From NCBI GenBank assembly GCA_027592155.1, contig JAQCKY010000115.1, forward strand, positions 1 through 6,834: a stretch of DNA of 6,834 nt, given 5' to 3'. The translations under genes and the position numbers were made by a program. Below the pieces are notes generated by a model, which was not told where the DNA came from, did not search any database, and worked only from the letters and a program-made list of their open reading frames with translations. Of the stretch, positions 1-6,600 are shown in pieces. Source of the DNA: Pseudomonadota bacterium. Lineage in GTDB: Bacteria; Pseudomonadota; Alphaproteobacteria; Rhodospirillales; UBA2165. Each line of letters begins with the position of its first letter. Within the stretch, counting starts at the first letter, position 1.

Positions 1-247
1 GATCGATAAAGATCCGGTGTCCAATCGTCGCGCCCGGATGAATCTCGATTCCTGAGAGTATCTTGCCGATATTGGATAAAAAGCGTCCGGCTAAGAACAT
101 CCGATGCCGCCATAACCAATTCGCCATGCGGTAAAACACCAACGCGTGATATCCCGGATAACACAGGATGACCTCAAGACGCGAACGAGCGGCCGGATCC
201 CGGGTGATGTATGAATCGATGTCTTCGATTAGTCTCTTGAAAACCAT
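1..247 (-). CDS. cysE: Serine O-acetyltransferase, N-terminal part (partial)
   Basis: CysE acetylates L-serine with acetyl-CoA to make O-acetylserine, the precursor of cysteine, in the cytoplasm. Reading the minus strand from the ATG at 247 gives 82 residues, open to the left edge, so the C-terminus is missing. Visible are a start MVFKRLIEDI, the segment RDPAARSRLEVILCYPG, the helix YRMANWLWRH and the first left-handed beta-helix hexapeptides (IEIHPGATIGHRIFID). All are typical of the short bacterial CysE; the acetyl-CoA site and catalytic His lie beyond the edge. In-frame ATGs also occur at 256 and 292. The one at 292 has an AGGG 9 nt upstream (complement of 302-305) and would add 15 residues. 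I chose 247 because family members usually begin just before FKRL. The gene diverges from the hydrolase across a control region with an IscR-like site. The family call is secure; the start is not. Confidence 0.9.
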   Translation of the reverse strand, partial: MVFKRLIEDIDSYITRDPAARSRLEVILCYPGYHALVFYRMANWLWRHRMFLAGRFLSNIGKILSGIEIHPGATIGHRIFID

Positions 248-354
248 GGCATTCATAATAGTATTGGCGGAGATCGTAGATTTCGGGCACATATTAGCGA
301 ACCCTGAATTCTAATTTTGACCTCTGCGGTTACGGCCCCAAAATCGGGCAGACA

Positions 355-384
355 GATATAGCTAAGTCCTACTATTTTAGTCAA
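355..384 (-). promoter_or_regulatory. Possible sigma-70 promoter for cysE
   Basis: On the minus strand, TTGACT (complement of 379-384, 5 of 6 to TTGACA) is followed after 18 nt by TATATC (complement of 355-360, 4 of 6 to TATAAT). Transcription would start near 348 and leave a leader of about 55 nt to the ATG at 292, or about 100 nt to the ATG at 247. The -35 hexamer is part of the IscR-like operator. Found by eye only. Confidence 0.45.
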
Positions 385-388
385 CTAT
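364..388. promoter_or_regulatory. Putative IscR (Rrf2-family) type 1 operator
   Basis: The E. coli type 1 IscR consensus, as I recall it, is ATASYYGACT and AGTCRRSTAT on either side of RWWWY. Read on the minus strand (388 to 364) the sequence is ATAGTTGACT, then AAAAT, then AGTAGGACTT. It matches 21 of 25 positions, with the first half and the centre perfect and the mismatches in the distal half. The element covers the TTGACT -35 of a possible cysE promoter and touches the TATAAT of a possible hydrolase promoter, a position suited to repression in both directions. IscR with a [2Fe-2S] cluster represses type 1 sites in E. coli. Whether this organism's IscR uses the same motif is inference. Confidence 0.55.
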
Positions 389-391
389 AAT
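386..391 (+). promoter_or_regulatory. Possible -10 box for the hydrolase gene
   Basis: A perfect TATAAT lies in the AT-rich region upstream of the hydrolase. No good -35 hexamer stands 16-18 nt upstream; that interval is occupied by the IscR-like element. Transcription would start near 398 and give a leader of about 90 nt. The box lies near the centre of an inverted repeat (363-413). Confidence 0.4.
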
Positions 392-486
392 ATTTCTTTA
401 AAATAAGGACTTAATGAACTTTCATCGATATTCCTCACCTTATTTATCGGGTTTATCGCGCGTTTCAACACCAGTAGCGGAAAAAC

Positions 487-1152
487 ATGCCGGAAATCAT
501 CATCAACGGCCCCGACGGACGCCTAGAAGGCCGATACCAGCAAGGCTCCACCACCAACGCCCCCGTCGCTATTGTGCTTCACCCCCACCCCCTGCATGGT
601 GGGAACATGAACAACAAGCTCGTCTACGGCATGTATACCGCCTTTGCGAGTCGCGGATTTTCAACACTGCGGTTCAATTTTCGCGGCGTCGGGCGGTCTC
701 AAGGCACCTTCGACAATGGCATCGGAGAATTAAGCGATGCCGCTTATGCGTTTGACTGGATCCAGCAAATCAACCCGAACAGCCCCTATTGCTGGATCGG
801 CGGCTATTCCTTTGGGGCGCTGATTTCCATGCAGTTGATGATGCGCCGTCCCGAGATCGACGGATTTATCTCGATTGCGCCACCCGCCAGTTCGGAGGAT
901 TTCTCCTTCCTCGCGCCCTGCCCGTCTTCGGGGTTGGTCGTTCATGGCGATAAGGATGAACAGGTGCCGCTGGAATCGGTGAATAAGCTGGTGACCAAGA
1001 TTACCAGCCGGAAAAACATTACCGTCGATCTGGCCGTGATCAAGGGTGCCGACCACTTCTATCAAGACAAAGTGGAAGACGTCGAAAAAGCCATTAACGC
1101 TTATCTCGACAAGGCGCTCGCCCCCGCCAAAGACGCCAAAGAAAAAGCCTAA
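487..1152 (+). CDS. Alpha/beta hydrolase, COG2945-like
   Basis: This encodes a 221-residue cytoplasmic serine hydrolase of the alpha/beta fold; the substrate is unknown. The N-terminus MPEIIINGPDGRLEGRY is the usual opening of this family, and an in-frame TAG at 475-477 excludes any longer start. The LHPHPLHGG segment (31-39) precedes the likely oxyanion region. The nucleophile elbow is GYSFG, with Ser108. The HGDKDEQVP segment (153-161) supplies the probable acid Asp157, and GADHFY the probable catalytic His190. The triad is complete and the length normal. There is no signal peptide or membrane segment, and the tail is Ala/Lys-rich. Only a weak ribosome binding site (CGGAA) precedes the start. 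The gene appears to be transcribed alone, because anmK converges on it 9 bp downstream. Divergence from cysE across a shared IscR-like site suggests a link to sulfur or Fe-S metabolism, but that is inference. Confidence 0.93.
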   Translation: MPEIIINGPDGRLEGRYQQGSTTNAPVAIVLHPHPLHGGNMNNKLVYGMYTAFASRGFSTLRFNFRGVGRSQGTFDNGIGELSDAAYAFDWIQQINPNSPYCWIGGYSFGALISMQLMMRRPEIDGFISIAPPASSEDFSFLAPCPSSGLVVHGDKDEQVPLESVNKLVTKITSRKNITVDLAVIKGADHFYQDKVEDVEKAINAYLDKALAPAKDAKEKA

Positions 1153-1161
1153 CCGAATTTA

Positions 1162-2274
1162 TTAAGACCGGTAAAGCGTGCCCCCGGTCATCGGCCGGGG
1201 CACCCCCGTCGTGCCGGGAACACTCAGTGGCAGCCCTTTGAGCGAGCGCACCGCCAGGAAGGCGAATGCTTGAGCCTCAATGGCGTCACCGTCCCATCCC
1301 ACCGCTTCAGCGGCCTCCACCGAAACCCCTAGCCGGTCCTGCAACATGGCGAGCATCACAGGGTTTTTGCGCCCGCCTCCGGAAACAATCCATCGCCCGG
1401 GCGGTACCGGCAGATGATCCACCGCCCGGCCTACCGTCTCGACGGTAAAGGCCGTTAGCGTGGCGGCACCGTCTTCGACCGAGCAACCCTCAATGGCTTC
1501 CACTGAGAACGCATCCCGATCGAGCGATTTGGGCGGCAGGCGATCGAAATAAGGGTTGTTCATCAATTGAGCGAGCGCAGTGGCCTTCACCGCGCCAGCC
1601 CCGGCCAACCGCCCATCCTCATCCATCAGGGCGCCGGTTCCCCGCTGCACCCAATCGTCGATCAAGGCATTTGCCGGACCGGTATCGAAAGCCAAGATAT
1701 CGGCAGCGCCATCGGTCTCATTGATCCCAGTATTGATCCAAGTCACATTGCCGACGCCGCCGAGATTCAGGACGGCAATTGGATGCGTCATCTCTTGGCA
1801 TAACGCCGCATGGTAAAGCGGTGCGAAAGGCGCGCCTTCGCCGCCGGCCGCAACGTCTTGCTGGCGAAACTGCCCGACCACGTCGATCCCAAGTTCCCGG
1901 GCCAAAGCGGCGCCATCGCCAATTTGCGTCGTCCGGCGGCGTTCCGGTTCATGGGAAGTGGTGTGTCCGTGGAAACCAATCACGTCGATATCCGCCGGCG
2001 ACAAGCCATTGTCCTCCAGGAGGGTCCTGACAATCGCTGCGTGACGTGCTGTCAATTCTTGCTCGACGGTCGCGGCGACGGCGCGGTCGGCGACCACCTC
2101 GGCCAACCGGCTTCGAAATTCGGGATCATAGGGCTGCCCCAGGCGGGGGCCAAAAACAGAAATCCTGCTCCCGTCGGTTTCAAGCAGCGCCGCATCGATA
2201 CCATCCATCGAGGTGCCGCTCATCAGGCCGATGGCGGTCAGGGTTTGCTTGTCTAGAGGATTTGAACTGTTCAC
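1162..2274 (-). CDS. anmK: Anhydro-N-acetylmuramic acid kinase
   Basis: AnmK uses ATP to open and phosphorylate 1,6-anhydro-MurNAc, giving MurNAc-6-phosphate. This cytoplasmic step recycles peptidoglycan released by lytic transglycosylases. From the GTG at 2274 the protein has 370 residues, the usual family length. Motifs in order: IGLMSGTSMDGIDAAL with the phosphate-binding loop (18-25); GFHGHTTSHEP (100-110); TQIGDGA (116-122); DVAAGGEGAP (140-149); LNLGGVGNVTW (169-179); AFDTGPANALIDDW (195-208), with Asp197 aligned to the catalytic Asp of the family; VSGGGRKNP (297-305); and PRPMTGG near the C-terminus. The usual FDTGPGN has Ala in place of the second Gly. The frame is open further upstream, to a TTG at 2352, but those extra 26 residues do not resemble the family and would run into the tyrS leader. 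The GTG has no clear Shine-Dalgarno, so the start is tentative. Confidence 0.95.
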   Translation of the reverse strand: MNSSNPLDKQTLTAIGLMSGTSMDGIDAALLETDGSRISVFGPRLGQPYDPEFRSRLAEVVADRAVAATVEQELTARHAAIVRTLLEDNGLSPADIDVIGFHGHTTSHEPERRRTTQIGDGAALARELGIDVVGQFRQQDVAAGGEGAPFAPLYHAALCQEMTHPIAVLNLGGVGNVTWINTGINETDGAADILAFDTGPANALIDDWVQRGTGALMDEDGRLAGAGAVKATALAQLMNNPYFDRLPPKSLDRDAFSVEAIEGCSVEDGAATLTAFTVETVGRAVDHLPVPPGRWIVSGGGRKNPVMLAMLQDRLGVSVEAAEAVGWDGDAIEAQAFAFLAVRSLKGLPLSVPGTTGVPRPMTGGTLYRS

Positions 2275-2295
2275 GTACCGGGAACCGGACTGATA

Positions 2296-2322
2296 TTGTG
2301 TGGATTTTTCGATTGTGATAAA
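2296..2322 (+). promoter_or_regulatory. Possible tyrS promoter
   Basis: TTGTGT (2296-2301) is followed after 15 nt by GATAAA (2317-2322), and TG at 2314-2315 gives an extended -10. Transcription would start near 2329, leaving a leader of about 54 nt. The spacing is short and the match modest. On the other strand a similarly weak TTGCCG-N17-CACAAT could serve anmK. Both were found by eye. Confidence 0.3.
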
Positions 2323-2382
2323 GCTCCGCCCCTTCGGCAAGCCTCCCGTCAAACTTGCCTAAACCAAGAACCAGATCGAGAC

Positions 2383-3126
2383 ATGGCTACGTACAAATCG
2401 GACTTCGTCCGCGAGATCGTCGAACGCGGATTTTTACACCAGTGCACCGACCTAGAGGCATTGGACGAACTAGCGTCTAATCAACGCGTCATCGCCTATA
2501 TCGGATTCGACTGCACGGCATCGAGCCTGCACGTCGGAAACCTTGTCGTGGTTCTAATGCTGAGGTGGCTCCAACAGACGGGTCATAAACCGATCGTCCT
2601 GATGGGCGGCGGTACCACCAAGGTCGGAGATCCCTCCGGTAAGGACGATAGCCGCAAGCTGCTAAGCGTTGAGGACATCAATGCGAACATGGACTCGATC
2701 AAACAGGTGTTTTCAAAATACCTGACGTTCGGCGATGGTCCGACCGACGCGGTTATGGTCAACAACGCCGATTGGCTGGACGAACTTCAATACATCGACT
2801 TCTTGCGCGAATATGGACGACATTTCACCATCAACCGGATGCTGAGTTTTGAGAGTGTCAAACTGCGTCTCGACCGTGAGCAGCCTCTGACATTCCTCGA
2901 ATTCAACTACATGATCCTACAGGCTTACGACTTTCTAGAATTAGCCCGCCGCCAAGACTGCATCATGCAGATGGGTGCGTCGGATCAGTGGGGAAATATC
3001 GTCAACGGCGTTGAACTCGGCCGTCGCGTCGATGGCAAAACTCTGCTCGGCCTCACAGCGCCGCTCATCACGCTATCGTCGGGCGCAAAGATGGGAAAAT
3101 CAGCCGAGGGCGCGGTTTGGCTATAA
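2383..3126 (+). CDS. tyrS: TyrRS catalytic half, as terminated by the premature stop
   Basis: If the TAA at 3124 is read as stop, the product is 247 residues, ending AEGAVWL seven residues after KMGKS. It keeps the whole Rossmann-fold tyrosine/ATP site but lacks the alpha-helical anticodon-binding domain and S4 domain. By analogy with truncated Bacillus TyrRS, which keeps tyrosine activation but loses tRNA charging, it would at best make tyrosyl-adenylate. That analogy is recalled knowledge, and the Bacillus truncation lies further downstream than this one. Confidence 0.6.
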   Translation: MATYKSDFVREIVERGFLHQCTDLEALDELASNQRVIAYIGFDCTASSLHVGNLVVVLMLRWLQQTGHKPIVLMGGGTTKVGDPSGKDDSRKLLSVEDINANMDSIKQVFSKYLTFGDGPTDAVMVNNADWLDELQYIDFLREYGRHFTINRMLSFESVKLRLDREQPLTFLEFNYMILQAYDFLELARRQDCIMQMGASDQWGNIVNGVELGRRVDGKTLLGLTAPLITLSSGAKMGKSAEGAVWL

Positions 3127-3636
3127 GAATTTAAAATTTCAACCTACAAATTCTGGCAATTCTGGCGCAATACAGAAGATGCCGACGTCGGCCGGTTCCT
3201 CCGCCTCTTTACCGAACTGCCCGAAGACGAAATCAAGCGTTTGGAATCTCTGGATGGTGCGGAGATCAACGAAGCCAAAAAAGTTCTGGCCGACGAGGCA
3301 ACACGCATGTGCCATGGCGAAGATGCTGCAAGAACCGCGCGGGAAACCTCGGAAACCACTTTCGAGACCGGTGGCGTCGGCGACGATCTGCCGACCTTCG
3401 ATTTTCCGATGGCCAAGGTCAAAGACGGTGTGCCGGCATTCGAGTTGTTGCGGACGGCCGAGCTGGCTGCCTCCAACGGGGAAGCGCGGCGCCTGATCAA
3501 GGGCGGCGGTGCCCGGGTCAATGATGTTGTCATTCCCAACGAGACCTACAACGTCACCGATGCGGATATCAATGAGCAGGGCATGATCAAGGTGTCCGCC
3601 GGCAAAAAACGTCACGCCCTCATCAAAGCGGTTTAA
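3127..3636 (+). pseudogene. tyrS: TyrRS C-terminal half downstream of the stop
   Basis: This is 169 sense codons in the same frame as the catalytic half. It encodes the anticodon-binding helical domain (about FWQFWRNTEDADVG through AEINEAKKVLADEATRMCHGE) and an S4 RNA-binding domain (FELLRTAELAASNGEARRLI, GGGARVNDVVI). GC-rich codon choice and family motifs are intact after the first few codons, so decay, if real, is recent. The first in-frame conventional starts are TTG at 3241, without a ribosome binding site, and ATG at 3307, with GAGG 8 nt upstream. The latter would give a 109-residue S4-containing product. Independent translation is possible but unsupported. Confidence 0.6.
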
Positions 3637-3645
3637 TCTGTCAGA

Positions 3646-6600
3646 TCAATTCGTCGTTGGTGGCGCTTTCGGATTCCCGTTGCCGACTCGGGAGTCTGAT
3701 TTTTCATCGAAGATCCCAAACAGGTTGCGCAAGAAGCTTGGAGCCAACGCGGATAACGGATTGACCGAAACCTCAGGCTTCTCGGCTTTGCCCTTCAATT
3801 TATAGGTCGCGGCAAATATCCCTCCGCCTTTCTCCCCACCGGTAAAGAGCGGCCCGATCACCGGGATTCGGCCCAATGCGCTATTCAAGGCATAGGCCGG
3901 CACGATCGTTCCCGCGAGGTCCAATTCGTCCTCCTTGAGGTCAATTAGGCCGGACATTGTAATGCCCAGCGTAATCCCGCTCGCCTTCGCATCTTTTACC
4001 GTGATCAGATCGTTGAGCTTGTTAAACGGCGCATCGAGTTGGGAAAAAGCAAGACCATCCCCGCTGAGCGCATCCAAGATACCGGTGAGCGACACAACGC
4101 TGACAATACGGGCCAACAATGGCGCCTTGATGACCCGGAATTCCCCAACCGTCAGACGGCCGGTCATCGGCGCATGGGGTAAGGTGTCGTGTATCGTTGC
4201 ATCTAAGGTGAGTTTTCCGCCGACGATGTTGTCGCTCAGATCGAAGGTCCGGAAAACGGCGCCGGCGTCGCTCGACGTTGCTTTAACCTTACGAACCTGC
4301 CCCTCGCCGACCAAGTCAACTTGCAACGTCTCGTTATTATCGCCGACACTGGCGGCAATTTTGGCCCGCTTAACGATGCCCTCGCCAAATTCGAGTACTC
4401 CCGACACGCGCTTCAATTCGGTCTCGGGACTGACCTGAACCCGGTCAACATTGAGGGAAAGCGTCACCGAAACATCGGATTTCCCATCCTTATCGTCGGT
4501 CTCCTCGAACTCCAAAAATTTCACCAAGTCCAGCTTGGCGCCACGAAGATCGATGTCCCAATCCTTTTGGCGCGGGATCGCGACAACCGTCACATCGCTT
4601 TTGTCGACGATCATTTTGTTGAAATCGATCCGGCTGGGGTCGCCTTTTTCATCGAAACCCACGGCGCCCGCCACGCTGAGTTTGTCGGCGTCGAGTGTAA
4701 ACCGGGGAATACTCAAAAATTTATCCGTCGAGAAATGCGCTTCAACCTCGGCATTCGCCGGTTTGCCTTTTTCCTTCTTCCAGCCAAGCTGAGGAAGCCG
4801 CATTTCGACATCGCCCAAATCCAAATTGACGGTTAACGCGCCGCGGCCTTCTTCATCCCGGGTGATAAACAAATTTGCGTCGAGATCGCCCTCCATAAAT
4901 TCCGGCGTAAAGGGAACAAAATCAAGGCCGAGTTCCTCCGACCACTGTTTTGAATTAAGGCGCCCGGTAATCTGATATTCCGTCGCGATGCCCGCCGACT
5001 GTTCAAAATTTTCGCGCCACTCTAAGGCCGCATCGATGGAACCAAGCTTCACGCTGCCCCGCAGGGTCATGCCCTTATTGTCTGCGGACAATTTGAGTTG
5101 CCCGTCGCTAAGGTCCATGCCGCGAATGATATCAGGTACCGACGCGTTGTTAATCGTAGCAACGGCGGCGATCTCGACATCTTCCGCCTCTGTCGCACGC
5201 TCTAGAAGAAATTTTATCTTAAGCTCCGTCGAGACATCCCCGCTCGCCGATTTGGGGTTGAGGCCGACGGCCTTCGCAAACTCCAGCGGTTTCTGGTCGA
5301 TGAGGCTCAATCCGGCCCCAAGGGATCCCTCGAGCACCAGATCAATATCGGCAAACTGATCGAACTTATCCAGCTCGGTAATGAGCACCCGGCCACGCGG
5401 TATGTTGACACCGGGGCCTTTGCCGCCGGTAAGCATGATATCAAAGGTCTGCTGATTGAAGCGTGCCCGCCCCTTCCCCTCGGTCGCGATCGGCATCGGC
5501 GGCAGGTAGTTCAAGGACACACCTTCAAAGACCATATCGCCGGCCAGAAACTCAATTTCCGGGCCGTCTTTTTTATTCCACTTCCCAACTACCCCGATCT
5601 GCGTGCGCGTGATGTCACCGACCTTCATATTTGCCAATACCCAAGGACGGACAATCGGCGAAACGGCCGGCGGCCAATAGCGGGAGAGGGTCTCGAATTT
5701 TGCATCGAGCACATGAGCATCGATATCGAAGGTTAGGTTTTCGCCGATCTGGCGCAGGGTCACCGTGCCACCGGCCGTCGGCCCCGCAAGATCGACCATG
5801 AAGCTTTTGACTTCCAAACGCTCGAAATCGGAAAAATAAGTCGCCTTCGCCGTCAAGGATTTTATCGGAAGCGCAAAACCTTTGTTATCGGGGAGCGGGA
5901 TCCGCTGTTTACCGCCGGTCTTAACTTCGAATGCGGCAATCTCGACCATCGCCTTACGGCGAGAAAAGGATCCTCGGGTCTTTATGGTTTCAATCTCGAC
6001 CGCAAGCTCTGATTGACCGGGAACCGTCAAGACCCCGGGCCCACCGGAAAGATTGAACTCGAGGCTGTCCAGCGTGCCGTCAAGGGTAAGGTCCGCGGAT
6101 AAAGTACCACTAATGGGAAGATCGACCGCTGCCAGCGATTTGAGGTTTGGAAAGAGCCGCACCAACACGTCGGGCCGGGCATCGATTAGACCCACGGTTA
6201 AACTGAGGCGCTTGTCGGCGATAATGTAATCGGCATCGACGGCAAAAGAGGCCGCCTTACCGTCGAGCACGGTTCTGATTTCGGCCTGTGCTCTGATCCC
6301 ATCTTCGCCTCTGACCAGGGTAATATCGGTCTTGGGGGCCTCCCAGACCACGCCGGAGCGCTTATCATCGATAACAAGATCACCGCCGACGATCTTGACC
6401 CGGTTCAGATACCCAAAGGTCCGGTTGCGATCGGGGGGCTCAAGGAGCTCCGCCACGATCGCCGCCACGACCTTTGCGGACGACTGTCCGCTCTTAGGCA
6501 ATCCGAATTCAAAGCTGCCGTTTTCACGCCGGAGCACGACAATCCCCGGCCCAAAGACCGACAAGCTGCGCGGAGCGAGCTTTCCCTGCATCAACGCTGT

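Larger units (their letters stand above)
363..413. repeat. Interrupted inverted repeat around the TATAAT box
   Basis: TAAGTCCT (363-370) is the exact reverse complement of AGGACTTA (406-413). Inside these arms, TATTTT (373-378) pairs with AAAATA (400-405). The whole forms a 14-bp stem with a 2-nt bulge (AC, 371-372) and a 21-nt central segment containing TATAAT. The left arm overlaps the IscR-like operator. The right arm contains the AAGGA just before the ATG at 414. It could be a second operator, a looping site, or chance in AT-rich DNA. Confidence 0.5.
2383..3636 (+). pseudogene. tyrS: Tyrosyl-tRNA synthetase interrupted by an in-frame TAA
   Basis: TyrRS charges tRNA-Tyr with tyrosine and is normally essential. 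The ATG at 2383 (MATYKSDFVREIVERGF) fits the family start; only a weak GAG precedes it. The class I catalytic domain is complete: HVGN (HIGH-type, residues 50-53), GGGTTKVGDPSGKD (75-88), YMILQAYDF (176-184), SDQWGN (200-205) and KMGKS (KMSKS-type, 236-240). Codon 248 (3124-3126) is TAA. The same frame then stays open through FWQFWRNTEDADVGRF, AEINEAKKVL and a C-terminal S4 domain to the TAA at 3634. The total of 417 codons, counting the stop, is a normal TyrRS length, so there is no net frameshift or large deletion. Codon 248 is normally Asn in this family, and the next eight codons are AT-rich and poorly conserved. Possible causes are a nonsense mutation with a second tyrS elsewhere, a sequencing or assembly error, or readthrough. 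Confidence 0.85.

Noticed and set aside
414..755. 113-residue open frame starting at the SD-ATG upstream of the hydrolase
   Set aside because: After about residue 25 it is an Arg/Pro/His-rich shadow of the hydrolase in another frame and resembles no family. Only its start site is interesting.
1180..1203. GC-rich hairpin (GTGCCCC.../...GGGGCAC) just after the hydrolase, as a terminator
   Set aside because: It lies within the conserved anmK codons for PRPMTGG and has no T-run on the plus strand, so it is best explained by protein coding.
2275..2352. N-terminal extension of AnmK to a TTG at 2352
   Set aside because: The added residues do not resemble the family, the 370-residue form already has normal length, and the extension would cover the divergent promoter region.
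3124..3126. Reassigned UAA codon
   Set aside because: UAA ends the hydrolase, anmK and the tyrS C-terminus at the expected places, so it is used as a normal stop.
3149..3166. Tandem repeat AATTCTGGC x2
   Set aside because: It encodes the conserved FWQFWR segment of TyrRS, so the protein motif explains the repetition.
2975..3496. Open frame overlapping tyrS in another frame, suggesting a frameshift at the stop
   Set aside because: Both TyrRS halves are in the same frame (2383 and 3127 differ by a multiple of three), so no net frameshift exists. This frame encodes no recognisable TyrRS sequence.
3636..3646. ATCTG-T-CAGAT palindrome between tyrS and the AsmA-like gene as a bidirectional terminator
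   Set aside because: A 1-nt loop cannot form this hairpin, the stem is only 5 bp, and there are no T-runs.
4321..4836. Plus-strand open frames within the AsmA-like gene (also 3935-4438, 4451-4792, 4988-5359, 6332-6667)
   Set aside because: They are antisense shadows of a long conserved gene with recognisable domains; none shows a family motif or a ribosome binding site of note.
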